Shown here piece after piece: positions 32,663-41,141 of a stretch of 64,000 nucleotides of DNA. The DNA comes from Streptomyces sp. NBC_01476 (GTDB lineage Bacteria > Actinomycetota > Actinomycetes > Streptomycetales > Streptomycetaceae): NCBI RefSeq assembly GCF_036227265.1, contig NZ_CP109446.1, positions 7,705,001-7,769,000 on the forward strand. Reading direction: 5' to 3'. The position numbers and the translations under genes were made by a program. The notes below the pieces were generated by a model. That model made no database searches. It was given only the letters and a program-made list of their open reading frames with translations, and had not been told where the DNA came from. Each line of letters starts with the position of its first letter. Positions within the stretch are counted from its first letter, which is position 1.

Positions 32663-32833
32663 ATGGGACCGCTGCTTGTCGTTCTTCTGCTCGCACTGCT
32701 GCTCTTCGGCGCCGGATTCGCGGTGAATCTGCTCTGGTGGGTCGCCGTTGTGGTGCTCGTGGTGTGGCTGGTCGGCTTCGTCGCCCGTTCGCCGGGCTCC
32801 GGTGGCTCCCGCGGCCGCTGGTACCGCTGGTAG
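32663..32833 (+). CDS. Small hydrophobic membrane protein (56 aa)
   Basis: 56-residue ORF, ATG with GGAGG upstream. It starts MGPLLVVLLLALLLFGAGF and continues through a second hydrophobic run (LLWWVAVVVLVVWLVGFVA) to a short basic tail (SGGSRGRWYRW), so two membrane helices. Such small hydrophobic proteins are common in Streptomyces near SigB-type stress genes and are often stress-induced. Function unknown. Followed by a strong hairpin. Confidence 0.8.
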   Translation: MGPLLVVLLLALLLFGAGFAVNLLWWVAVVVLVVWLVGFVARSPGSGGSRGRWYRW

Positions 32834-32871
32834 GCGCAGCCACGAGGTTCGCCGTGACACTCATCACAGGT

Positions 32872-32904
32872 AAGCGCCCGGCCGGGAGAACCGGCCGGGC
32901 GCTT
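32872..32904. terminator. Strong bidirectional terminator
   Basis: Perfect 14-bp stem AAGCGCCCGGCCGG / CCGGCCGGGCGCTT with loop GAGAA, followed by TCTTTC. Lies between the small membrane protein (+) and the TetR gene (-). Confidence 0.9.
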
Positions 32905-32915
32905 CTTTCATCCCG

Positions 32916-33614
32916 TCAGGAGGCGCCGCGCTCCGCCGTCCCCCGCAGCGCGCGCAGGGCCCTGGCGGCCTGGGCCTCGTAGAGCGGGCCCGGATCGATG
33001 CCCATCGAGGCGAAGTTCTGCTCGATCTCCAGACCGGCCAGGCCGTGCAGCTCCGACCAGAGCAGCGTCGACTCGCGGGCGGCCACGGCCGGGACGCCGG
33101 TGAGGCCGCGCTGTCCGGCCCAGCGGGCGAAGTCGGCGGCGGACGGGTCGTCGTGGGCCGTGCCGTCGGTGGCGAGCGCGGAGACCACCGTGATCAGGAT
33201 GTTCATCGCCGGCTGGGCGGCTTCGACCAGGTCGGCGGACTGCGGGTCGTAGTCGGGCAGCGGGGCGCGGAACAGCAGCCGGTAGCGGTGCGGTTCGGCG
33301 ACCGCCCAGGCGCGGTAGGCGCGTACCAGGGCGGTCAGCGGTTCGGCCGGGCCGGCCTCGACCGCGGCGGCCAGTGCGCCGGCCAGATCGGTGTAGGCGT
33401 CGACGACCAGCTCGGTCAGGAGCGCGTCGCGGCTGCTGAAGTAACGGTAGAGCGCAGGGCCGGTGAGCCCGAGGCTCTTGGCGATGGCGTTGAGGGAGAG
33501 TGCCTGGGGTCCGCCGTGCGCCAACTGCTCCAGCGCCGCCTGCTTGACCTCGTCCCGTACCTGGGCGCGGAACCGGTCCCGTGGGCTCTTCCCGGCTTGC
33601 GGCGATGCGGCCAC
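32916..33614 (-). CDS. TetR family transcriptional regulator
   Basis: 232 residues, GTG start. The N-terminal HTH is clear: ALEQLAHGGPQALSLNAIAKSLGLTGPALYRYFSSRDALLTELV (about 28-72). The C-terminal ligand domain is of the TetR_C_13 type (AYRAWAVAEPHRYRLLFRAPLPDYDP). Effector unknown. The AT-richer 338-bp upstream gap, shared with a divergent DUF6924 gene, holds a candidate operator. Confidence 0.92.
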   Translation of the reverse strand: MAASPQAGKSPRDRFRAQVRDEVKQAALEQLAHGGPQALSLNAIAKSLGLTGPALYRYFSSRDALLTELVVDAYTDLAGALAAAVEAGPAEPLTALVRAYRAWAVAEPHRYRLLFRAPLPDYDPQSADLVEAAQPAMNILITVVSALATDGTAHDDPSAADFARWAGQRGLTGVPAVAARESTLLWSELHGLAGLEIEQNFASMGIDPGPLYEAQAARALRALRGTAERGAS

Positions 33615-33952
33615 GATCCCGCCTTCCCTTGATGACCAGGTCAGGCTACCGGCCCGTATCGGCAGCCCGCGGAGGCCCGTCCGCAGCCGGCGGCCCTCGC
33701 GGGAGCCGGCGCCACGAGGTGGGCCCCCTTCTCATCAGTGTGAGAGTATCTAACGAATGATTCACTCTATCATCGAGGGCGGGTCCGGATGGCGGTGCCG
33801 CCGCCGTCCCCCCCGGGGCTCCCGTGGCGCGGGCGGTGCGCCGTACGAGCCGGCGCAGCCGCTAGCGTTCCGCCTACGCACAGGCCGCGCACGCGCTCCG
33901 GGCAGCCGCCCGCACGACCGCGTACGGCCGTTGAGCTGGGGAGAGCACACGC
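33615..33952. other. Divergent intergenic region with candidate TetR operator
   Basis: 338 bp between TetR (-) and DUF6924 (+). The stretch 33741-33775 is much richer in A and T than its surroundings and contains GAATGATTC (33755-33763) inside a looser repeat AGAGT-N16-ACTCT (33743-33768). It is a plausible promoter and operator region. No coding signal was seen in the gap. Confidence 0.4.
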
Positions 33953-34396
33953 ATGTCCGACGAAGCGGTCACCGGTGTCACGGCGGGCGGGCTGCCCCCG
34001 TCCGACGGCACCCCGGGGATCCGGGTGGACTACACCGACCAGGCGGCATGGGAAGCCCTGCGCGCCGATCTGCGTCCGATCGATGACGACGACGAGCCCG
34101 GCTCGTTCCTGGATCTGCTCGACGATCCGGCGTACCACGGTCTCACCGTGGAGCGGGTGATCGAGCTGACCGACGGGGACGAGGGCTACGGCCTCTTCGT
34201 CCTCCTCGACACGGAGGCCATGAACGCACCCGGCCATCCCGTACTGGTGGTGGACATCGACGAGGACGAGGTCCGGACCTTGCGTGTCGCGGCGGACGTG
34301 CTGCACGAGGTGGAGGCGAACTTGTTCCTGGCCAACATGGACTTCGAGGAGTTCGCCGACGCGGCCGACGACGACGGGGTCTTCCGCGGCTTCTGA
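33953..34396 (+). CDS. DUF6924 domain protein
   Basis: 147 residues, ATG preceded by GGGGAG. The conserved pattern is IRVDYTDQAAWEALRADL, then DDPAYHGLTVERVIEL, PVLVVDIDEDEVRTLRVAADVLHEVEANL and FLANMDFEEFAD. Small, acidic and soluble, of unknown function. It stands alone. Confidence 0.82.
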   Translation: MSDEAVTGVTAGGLPPSDGTPGIRVDYTDQAAWEALRADLRPIDDDDEPGSFLDLLDDPAYHGLTVERVIELTDGDEGYGLFVLLDTEAMNAPGHPVLVVDIDEDEVRTLRVAADVLHEVEANLFLANMDFEEFADAADDDGVFRGF

Positions 34397-34497
34397 CCGC
34401 CCTGCCGGCGGCCGAGACGCCACGCCGGCGCTGGTCACGGGTGCGAGGACCGCCCGGACCGGCGCCGGCAGCGGACGGGCACCTTCCGACCCTTCCA

Positions 34498-34525
34498 CGC
34501 GGCTGCGGTGCCGCGGCTGCGGTGC
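34498..34525. repeat. 14-bp direct repeat
   Basis: CGCGGCTGCGGTGC occurs twice back to back in the gap between DUF6924 and the NTF2-like gene. No function evident. Confidence 0.6.
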
Positions 34526-34635
34526 CGGTTACTGCGACCGGGTGGGTCACGCCGCCCCGCATTGACGCCGGAAGCGGATGATCTTTACGCTCCCAGCGGG
34601 GGAGAACGCCCGTTCCCGGTTTCAGGAGACCCGCG

Positions 34636-35094
34636 ATGACCGACCGCCCGCCGCTGCCGCCCTTCGACCACGATGCCGCGCTGCGCAAGGTCCAGGCGGC
34701 GGAGGACGCCTGGAACACCCGCGACCCCGAGCGGGTCGCCGGCGCCTACACGGCCGACTCGGTCTGGCGCAACCGGGACACCTTCGTCACCGGCCGCGAG
34801 GAGATCGTCGCCTTCCTCACCGCCAAGTGGGAGCGGGAGCTGGAGTACGCGCTCCGCAAGAACCTCTGGGCGTTCCACGAGAACCGCATCGCGGTCCGCT
34901 TCCAGTACGAGTGCCATGACGCCGCCGGCCAGTGGTGGCGCTCCTACGGCAACGAGCTGTGGGAGTTCGACGAGCACGGGCTGATGCGGCGCCGCGAAGC
35001 CAGCATCAACGACCTGGCGATCGACGAGTCCGAGCGCCGTATCTTCGGACCCCGCCCGGAGAGCGAGCACGGGGTCGACTTCCCCGTCGCGTGA
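34636..35094 (+). CDS. NTF2-like (SnoaL-fold, DUF1348) family protein
   Basis: 152 residues, ATG with AGGAGA upstream. The NTF2-like cone fold shows as AALRKVQAAEDAWNTRDPERVAGAYTADSVWRNRDTFVTGREEIVAFL, then WAFHENRIAVRFQYECHDAAGQWWRSYGNELWEF and ASINDLAID. DUF1348 proteins are of unknown function; the fold often holds small-molecule enzymes or binding proteins. No operon partner. Confidence 0.88.
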   Translation: MTDRPPLPPFDHDAALRKVQAAEDAWNTRDPERVAGAYTADSVWRNRDTFVTGREEIVAFLTAKWERELEYALRKNLWAFHENRIAVRFQYECHDAAGQWWRSYGNELWEFDEHGLMRRREASINDLAIDESERRIFGPRPESEHGVDFPVA

Positions 35095-35100
35095 ACGGCC

Positions 35101-35127
35101 GAACCCCGGTGCCGGGCACCGGGGTTC
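35101..35127. terminator. Bidirectional hairpin terminator
   Basis: Perfect 12-bp stem GAACCCCGGTGC / GCACCGGGGTTC with a 3-base loop, between the NTF2-like gene (stop 35094) and the M55 peptidase (stop 35180). Confidence 0.85.
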
Positions 35128-35179
35128 ACCGCGGACGAGCGGACGAGCGGACAGCCGAGAGGCGAACGGCCGGTTCAGG

Positions 35180-36010
35180 TCACTCCGCGATGCCGCGGGT
35201 GAGCAGCACCACGGTGATGAAGGTGCGGTACAGCCGGATCGGGTCCCCGTCGGTGATGCGCACCGTCACCGGATCCGCCGGGTCGGCCTCGACCCCGCTG
35301 ACCCAGGTGGCCATCTCGGCGAGATCGGGGTTCCGCATCCGCACCGTGAGCGTGGCCGGCAGCTCGATCCGCGGCAGCGCCGCGGCCGGCAGCCCCTCGA
35401 CCGCCCGCCGGGCCGCGTCATGGATCACCTCCCGGGCCTCGTCCGGATGCAGGCTGTCCGCGGCGAACCGCGACACCGACGACTTCACCACGGCGCCGAC
35501 CGTACCCGGGCTGAACGGCTCCAGCTCCGCGGCCGTGGTGTCGTCCCCGGTGATCAGCACCACCGGTACGCCATGGCCGAGCGCGACCAGCGCGTTGATG
35601 CCGCTCTCGCCGGCGACCACACCGTTCAGCCGCACCTCGGCGATGGCTGCCGGGTTGTAGGTGTGCGACAAGGTGGCATGCTCACCCGACATCGAGCCGT
35701 GGTAGGACACGAAGAACACGCCGTCGAAGGACGCGTCCAGGCCCTGCATCATGTACAGCGGCTTGTGGCGGCCGGACAGATACCGGGCCCGGCGGGCCAG
35801 CGCGTCGGGCCGCAGATTGGCCATCGTGGAGTGCGAGTCGTTGACCAGGAAGCCGGTCGCCCCGCCGGCCGCCGCGCCCTCGATGGCCGCGTTGACCTCT
35901 GCCTGCAGCAGCAGCCGGTAGTACTCGTACTCCGACTGGCCCTGGCGGCACTGCGACCAGTCCACCACCCCGGCGGTGCCCTCCATGTCGGAGGAGATGA
36001 AGATCTTCAC
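35180..36010 (-). CDS. M55 family D-aminopeptidase (DppA-like)
   Basis: 276 residues, the size of Bacillus DppA. Zinc ligands are in their expected places: Asp8 and Glu10 (SSDMEG), His60 (VNDSHSTM), His104 (SYHGSM), and Glu134 (GESGINA). Family members release D-amino acids from D-dipeptides and related peptides. It lies 22 bases after the asparaginase-like gene on the same strand and likely shares its transcript, which suggests joint breakdown of unusual or isomerised peptides, perhaps from cell-wall turnover. Confidence 0.93.
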   Translation of the reverse strand: MKIFISSDMEGTAGVVDWSQCRQGQSEYEYYRLLLQAEVNAAIEGAAAGGATGFLVNDSHSTMANLRPDALARRARYLSGRHKPLYMMQGLDASFDGVFFVSYHGSMSGEHATLSHTYNPAAIAEVRLNGVVAGESGINALVALGHGVPVVLITGDDTTAAELEPFSPGTVGAVVKSSVSRFAADSLHPDEAREVIHDAARRAVEGLPAAALPRIELPATLTVRMRNPDLAEMATWVSGVEADPADPVTVRITDGDPIRLYRTFITVVLLTRGIAE

Positions 36011-36032
36011 AGCGCCCTCCGGGCTCGCCGCT

Positions 36033-36980
36033 TCACAGCACGCTCCTGGGCCGGAACTCCGGCTCGGTGGAGGCGTCCGTCATGAGGGCGTAGACGCTGC
36101 CCTCCTGCCCGGCCGCGCCGCCGTGCCGCCCGTCCGGGGTGAGGGCGAGCGCCCGCAGCTCGGCGCGGAACTCGTCCGGCAGCGTCGCCGCGTCGGCGAG
36201 CGCGTCCCGGCAGGCGTCGGACGGGTCCCGGCCGGCCGCCAGCAGGTCGACGATCGTACGGGCGGTGCCGCCGCGCATGCTCAGCTCGCCGCGGCCGGTG
36301 CAGGCCGCCCCGCCGGCCCGCAGATCGCACCAGTTGCCGGCCCCGGGGAGCGCCGAGTCGCCCACCCGGCCCGGGTACTTGTACGGGTAGCCCGAGGTGG
36401 ACACGCCGACGCACATCTCCCCGGCGGCGTCCAGCGCGATGATGTTGATGGTGCCCCACGGGCCGTCGTGCGGCGCCAGCCGGCGGATCAGCGCGAGCGC
36501 GCTCTCCCGGTAGCGGGCGTCGCCGTCGGTGGCGGCGGTGTTCTCGCCCTCCACCGACTCCCGTGACTGGCGGACCTGCTTGTGCCACAGCGCCCGCGAC
36601 TCGTCGGTGAGCAGATCGGCCGTGGCGAAGCCGCACTCCGCGGCGAAGAGCGCCGCGCCCTCGCCCACCAGCAGGCTGTGCTGCGGCAGCTTCTCCAGTA
36701 CCGCCCGGGCCACCGAGATCGGGTTCGGATAGCCGCGCAACGCGCCCACCGCACCGAACTGCCGCCCCGAGCCCAGCATCAAGGACGCGTCCAGCTCGAC
36801 CACGCCCTGCGCGTTGGGCAGCCCCGCGGTGCCCACATAGTGGTCGGCCGGGTTGTCCTCGCAGCGCCGCATCGCGGCCTCCACCGCGTCGAGCGCCGAC
36901 CCGCCGCGCCGCAGCACGTCCCTTCCGGTCGGCAGCCCGATCTCGCTGCGCTCGCTGCCGATGATCACCGCTTCCGGCAT
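36033..36980 (-). CDS. Ntn-hydrolase asparaginase / isoaspartyl peptidase-like
   Basis: 315 residues. Family T2 Ntn-hydrolase: GGSALDAVEAAMRRCEDNP at the start of the alpha chain, VVELDASLMLGSGRQFGAVGAL, then the autocleavage site at Gly176-Thr177 (HDGPWGTINIIALD), with Thr177 as the new N-terminal nucleophile. STSGYPYKYPGRVGDSALPGAGNW is the substrate-binding stretch. It is most like the N4-(beta-N-acetylglucosaminyl)-L-asparaginase group. No signal peptide. It forms an operon with the M55 aminopeptidase. Confidence 0.9.
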   Translation of the reverse strand: MPEAVIIGSERSEIGLPTGRDVLRRGGSALDAVEAAMRRCEDNPADHYVGTAGLPNAQGVVELDASLMLGSGRQFGAVGALRGYPNPISVARAVLEKLPQHSLLVGEGAALFAAECGFATADLLTDESRALWHKQVRQSRESVEGENTAATDGDARYRESALALIRRLAPHDGPWGTINIIALDAAGEMCVGVSTSGYPYKYPGRVGDSALPGAGNWCDLRAGGAACTGRGELSMRGGTARTIVDLLAAGRDPSDACRDALADAATLPDEFRAELRALALTPDGRHGGAAGQEGSVYALMTDASTEPEFRPRSVL

Positions 36981-37225
36981 GTTCCTCCTGTCCGGTGCCC
37001 ACCCGTCCGGCCCCGCCCGTACCGCAGCCGTCCGGCCGGGAGGTACGAGGACCGCTTACGTGTACATGGCCGCAGTCTCGCACCCGCCCCCCGCCGTCGC
37101 GCGCCCACCCCCCGCCGACCTGCCGGAACGCGCCGCCGGACCGGACACGGCAGGGGCGGCTCGAGGGACAGCGCAAGGGCCCGGCCGGGGCGGTTCCGGC
37201 CGGGCCCGCCACCCGCGGCGCCGCG

Positions 37226-38191
37226 TCAGGAGGCGAAGGCGTCGACCCCGGTCCGCTCGGCGGACAGCGCCCACAGCCGGGCCGCCTGCTCGGGGTCGGT
37301 GGCCCAGGAGCGCACCCCGCTCATGGTGGTGTTGTCGTCGTCCGAGATCGGCTCCGCGATGTCGCAGTCCTCGCAGTAGACCCCGCCCAGGCCGTCCAGC
37401 AGCCGGGAGGTGGCCGCCCACACCTGGGTGGCGGCCCCCTGCTCGGTGGTCTTGAAGTTGTGGTTGATCTGATTGCCGTCGGCGTCCACCCAGCCGAAGT
37501 CGACCATCTCCTGGCGGGACAGGTGCCGCTGCAGCGGGGTGAGGATGCCGCCCGGGTGGACCGAGAAGGCCCGCACCCCGGCCGGTTCGGCGAGCTTGTC
37601 CAGGTGGAGCGCGAAGAGCGCGTTGGCGGTCTTCGCCTGCCCGTACGCGGCCCACTTGTCGTAGCCCTGGGTGAAGTCGATGTCGTCCCAGCGGATGCCG
37701 GAGCGGCGGTGGCCGCTGGAGGAGACGGCGACCACCCGGCCGCGGCCGCGGGCGATGGCCGGCCAGAGCCGGTTCACCAGGGCGTAGTGGCCGAGGTGGT
37801 TGATGCCGAACTGCGACTCCCAGCCGGGGCCGACGGTGGACTTCGGGGCGGCCATCACCGCCGCGCTGTTGATCACGTAGTCGATCGTGCGGCCGGAGTC
37901 GAGGAACCGGCCGGCGAAGGCGGCGACCGATGCCTGGTCGGCCAGGTCCAGCTCGTCCACCTCCACGCCGTCGATCTTGGCGAGGGCCTCCCGGGCGGCG
38001 TCCGGCCGGCGGGCCGGTACCACGACGTGGGCGCCGGCGCCGGCCAGCGCGCGGGTCGCCTCCACGCCGATGCCGGAGTAACCGCCGGTCACCAGCGCGA
38101 GCTTCCCGGACAGGTCGACGCCTGCCAGGACCTCGGCGGCGGTGCTGCGGGCGCCGAACCCTGAGTTGATGCTGTGCTGCGGTGTCGTCAT
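37226..38191 (-). CDS. Short-chain dehydrogenase/reductase (SDR)
   Basis: 321 residues from the ATG at 38191 (GGAG upstream). NAD(P)-binding TGGYSGIGVEATRALAGAG at about 35-53, NSAAVM, VVAVSSSGHRRSGIRW (Ser region) and YGQAKTANALFALHL (YxxxK catalytic pair). Resembles the long SDRs related to retinol dehydrogenase and oxidoreductases often controlled by MerR-type regulators in actinobacteria. Substrate unknown. Confidence 0.92.
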   Translation of the reverse strand: MTTPQHSINSGFGARSTAAEVLAGVDLSGKLALVTGGYSGIGVEATRALAGAGAHVVVPARRPDAAREALAKIDGVEVDELDLADQASVAAFAGRFLDSGRTIDYVINSAAVMAAPKSTVGPGWESQFGINHLGHYALVNRLWPAIARGRGRVVAVSSSGHRRSGIRWDDIDFTQGYDKWAAYGQAKTANALFALHLDKLAEPAGVRAFSVHPGGILTPLQRHLSRQEMVDFGWVDADGNQINHNFKTTEQGAATQVWAATSRLLDGLGGVYCEDCDIAEPISDDDNTTMSGVRSWATDPEQAARLWALSAERTGVDAFAS

Positions 38192-38211
38192 ACGCTCCAC
38201 GCTACGAACTG

Positions 38212-38221
38212 GAGTGCACTC
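38212..38221. promoter_or_regulatory. Candidate MerR-type palindrome upstream of the SDR
   Basis: GAGTGCACTC, a 10-bp palindrome 21 bp upstream of the SDR start, in a context (ACTGGAGTGCACTCGAAG) similar to MerR-family operators for SDR genes. No MerR gene is in the window. Confidence 0.4.
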
Positions 38222-38434
38222 GAAGGCAAACCGGCGTCCGTGGCGCGCCGCCGGCTCAGCCGGCCGGGCGCGCTGCCCGGTGCGAGCCGCAGCGGGCCGC
38301 GGGGCCACGAGGCCGCAGGGGGAACTGGAGGGAGCCGCGGGCGCGGCCGGAGCCGGAGGGAGCCGGCACTGTTCACAGCGTGAAATCCCGCACTGCTTCT
38401 TGACTGCTCGCCACCGCCACTTGACACTGCCTTA

Positions 38435-38458
38435 CGGATCAGGAATGCCCCTGATCCG
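38435..38458. promoter_or_regulatory. Inverted repeat near a candidate -35 element
   Basis: CGGATCAGG / CCTGATCCG, 9-bp arms with a 6-base loop, directly after a TTGACA hexamer (38421-38426). The 415-bp gap 38192-38606 between the SDR (-) and the secreted protein (+) holds this element, the MerR-type palindrome and a LacI-type site; the rest shows no coding signal. Confidence 0.45.
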
Positions 38459-38463
38459 CAGAG

Positions 38464-38477
38464 TGAGAGCGTTTTCA
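38464..38477. promoter_or_regulatory. LacI-type operator
   Basis: TGAGAGCGTTTTCA is a near palindrome of the TGAAAGCGCTTTCA class used by LacI regulators. It lies about 40 bp downstream of a TTGACA box and 130 bp upstream of the start at 38607. Confidence 0.6.
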
Positions 38478-38606
38478 ACAGGCTGAATCAAAGGGTGACT
38501 TTGGTAGATGTCCCCTGAATCCGTAGTACAGAGCGCGAAACACCCCCACAATCACCGCGCTGACCCGGTGTTCACTCCGCGAACCCGGGTGAAAGGACCA
38601 CCACTT

Positions 38607-40997
38607 ATGCGCACCACCATCTCCGAGGGCCGTACCGGACCCGAACGGCGCCGCAGCCGCCGGGCCATGGCAATTTTCGGGGCACTGCTGCTCGCCCTGG
38701 TCGGACTGCTCGGGCTGACCCAGACCATCGGTTCCGCCTCGGCGGCCACCGACTACACCCAGAGCGTCAGCCAACTGAGCGCGACCCAGGCGCAGATCAC
38801 CTTCACTCCCACCACCGCCGCGGCCTACGTCGACGCCCACTACCTGGTCAACGGCGCGAACCAGCAGAACGTGCGGATGACCAACACCGCCGGCACCTGG
38901 ACCTGGACGGTCGGCTCGCTGACCACCGGATCGGTGCTCGACTACTGGTTCACCTACGAGAAGAGCGGTCCCCAGTTCGACACGCCGCACTTCACGTACA
39001 CCCAGGGCAGCGGCGGCGGCACCACCGGCGGCACCACCACGCCGCCACCGGGCACCGTCGCCACCCCGTCCTTCAGCCCGGCGGGCGGCACCTTCACCAC
39101 CGCCCAGAGCGTCACGATCTCCGACGCCACTTCCGGCGCGGCGATCCACTACACCCTTGACGGCTCCACGCCGACCGCGAGTTCGCCCACCTACAGCAGC
39201 GCGCTCAGCATCGGCGCGACCACCACGGTCAAGGCCCTCGCCACCAAGTCCGGGTCGGCCAACTCCGCGGTGGCCAGCGCCACCTACACCATCAACACCG
39301 GTTCGCAGGCCGGCTGCCCGGCGCAGTCCGACACCCCGGACTTCGGCCCGAACGTGCACATCTTCGACCCGTCGATGGGCGACGCGGCGATCCAGGCCCA
39401 GCTGGACGCCCAGTTCAACCAGATGAAGGACACCAACACCGCCCAGTTCAGCGAGAACCGGGTGGCCGACCTCTACAAGCCGGGTACGTACAACGTCCAG
39501 GACAACGTCGGCTTCTACACCTCGGTGGCCGGCCTGGGCCAGAACCCGGACCAGGTGACCATCAACGGTGACGTCACCGTCGACGCCTTCAACGCCTCCG
39601 ACGCCGGCAACGCCACCCAGAACTTCTGGCGCTCGGCGGAGAACCTGGCGATCAACCCGTCCAGTGGCACCGACCGCTGGGCCGTGGCGCAGGCCGCGCC
39701 GTTCCGCCGCATCGACGTGCACGGTGGCCTGGACCTCTACCCCGCCAGCTACGGCTACGCCAGTGGCGGCTACATCGCCGACACCAAGGTCAGCGGCCAG
39801 ACCGCCTCGGTCTCGCAGCAGCAGTGGTACACCCGGGACAGCAGCTTCGGCAGCTGGGCCGGCGGCGTGTGGAACATGGTCTTCTCCGGCGTCGGCGGCG
39901 CCCCCGCCAACACCTTCCCCAACCCGCCCGAGACCACCCTGGCCACCACCCCGGTCTCCCGCGACGTCCCGTACCTGTACATCGACAGCACCAACAAGTA
40001 CCGGGTCTTCCTGCCCTCCCTGCGGACCAACGCCTCCGGTCCGAGCTGGGCGAGCGGCAGCACCCCCGGCACCTCGCTGCCGATGAGCCAGTTCTACGTG
40101 GTCAAGGCCGGTGACACCGCGGCCACCATCAACAACGCGCTCTCCCAGGGCTGCAATCTGTTCGTCACCCCGGGCGTCTACCACCTGAACCAGACGCTCA
40201 ACGTCACCAAGGCCAACACCGTGGTGCTGGGCATCGGTTACCCGACCTTCGTGCCGGACAACGGCGTCAACGCCATGCAGGTCGCGGACGTGGACGGGGT
40301 ACGGCTCAAGGGCCTGCTCTTCGACGCCGGCACCACCAACTCCCAGGCCCTGCTGACCGTCGGCCCGTCCGGATCGACGGCGAGCCACGCCGCCAACCCG
40401 ACCACCATCCAGGACGTCTTCTTCCGGATCGGCGGCGAGCACGTCGGCAAGGCCACCAACAGCCTGATCGTCAACAGCAGCAACACGGTCATCGACCACA
40501 TCTGGGCCTGGCGCGCCGACCACGGCACCGGGGGAACGGTCGGCTGGACCACCAACACCGCCGACACCGGGCTGACCGTCAACGGCAACAACGTCCTGGC
40601 CACCGGCCTGTTCGTCGAGCACTACCAGAAGTACGAGGTGGTGTGGAACGGCCAGGGCGGCAAGACGATCTTCTTCCAGAACGAGATGCCGTACGACCCG
40701 CCCAACCAGGCGGCCTGGATGAGTTCGGCCTCGGTCAACGGCTACGCCGCCTACAAGGTGGGCGCGAACGTGACCACCCATGAGGCGTGGGGGCTGGGCA
40801 GTTACTGCTACTTCAACGTCAACCCGGCGGTGAACAGCTACCACGCGTTCGAGGTTCCCAACACCTCGGGCGTGAAGTTCCACGACGCGCTGACCGTGTC
40901 GCTGGGCGGGGTTGGCACCATCACCCACGTCATCAACGACACAGGTGCGGTGACGGCGTCCAACACCACACCGAGCAACGTCGTCAACTTCCCGTAG
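38607..40997 (+). CDS. Secreted right-handed beta-helix protein with CBM56-like and chitobiase-C-like modules
   Basis: 796 residues from the ATG at 38607 (GAAAGGA upstream). Signal peptide to about residue 47 (RRAMAIFGALLLALVGLLGLTQTIGSASA). Module 1 (about 50-135) resembles CBM56, a beta-1,3-glucan binder. A GGTTGGTTTPPP linker follows, then a chitobiase/hexosaminidase C-terminal-type beta domain (TPSFSPAGGTFTTAQSVTISDATSGAAIHYTLDGSTPT). The remaining 550 residues contain repeated N-rich strands (VVLGIGYPTFVPDNGVNAM and TVIDHIWAWRADHG), as in pectate-lyase-like beta helices such as GH55-type glucanases. Similar Streptomyces proteins are often misnamed adenylyl cyclase. It is probably an extracellular beta-glucan-acting enzyme; the family is not certain. 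Confidence 0.85.
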   Translation: MRTTISEGRTGPERRRSRRAMAIFGALLLALVGLLGLTQTIGSASAATDYTQSVSQLSATQAQITFTPTTAAAYVDAHYLVNGANQQNVRMTNTAGTWTWTVGSLTTGSVLDYWFTYEKSGPQFDTPHFTYTQGSGGGTTGGTTTPPPGTVATPSFSPAGGTFTTAQSVTISDATSGAAIHYTLDGSTPTASSPTYSSALSIGATTTVKALATKSGSANSAVASATYTINTGSQAGCPAQSDTPDFGPNVHIFDPSMGDAAIQAQLDAQFNQMKDTNTAQFSENRVADLYKPGTYNVQDNVGFYTSVAGLGQNPDQVTINGDVTVDAFNASDAGNATQNFWRSAENLAINPSSGTDRWAVAQAAPFRRIDVHGGLDLYPASYGYASGGYIADTKVSGQTASVSQQQWYTRDSSFGSWAGGVWNMVFSGVGGAPANTFPNPPETTLATTPVSRDVPYLYIDSTNKYRVFLPSLRTNASGPSWASGSTPGTSLPMSQFYVVKAGDTAATINNALSQGCNLFVTPGVYHLNQTLNVTKANTVVLGIGYPTFVPDNGVNAMQVADVDGVRLKGLLFDAGTTNSQALLTVGPSGSTASHAANPTTIQDVFFRIGGEHVGKATNSLIVNSSNTVIDHIWAWRADHGTGGTVGWTTNTADTGLTVNGNNVLATGLFVEHYQKYEVVWNGQGGKTIFFQNEMPYDPPNQAAWMSSASVNGYAAYKVGANVTTHEAWGLGSYCYFNVNPAVNSYHAFEVPNTSGVKFHDALTVSLGGVGTITHVINDTGAVTASNTTPSNVVNFP

Positions 40998-41041
40998 CGC
41001 GTGTGTCCCTGACCTGACGTCAGGCGGGGAGAACGGGAAAA

Positions 41042-41079
41042 GGGCCGCCGGAGGCCAGGTGTTTGGCCTCCGGCGGCCC
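41042..41079. terminator. Strong bidirectional terminator
   Basis: Perfect 16-bp stem GGGCCGCCGGAGGCCA / TGGCCTCCGGCGGCCC with loop GGTGTT, between convergent stops at 40997 (+) and 41142 (-). Confidence 0.9.
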
Positions 41080-41141
41080 AGCCGCATGACGTCCGCTCCA
41101 GGCGGCGCCGGCGGTCGGGTGCCCGCGTTGCCGGGCGCCGG

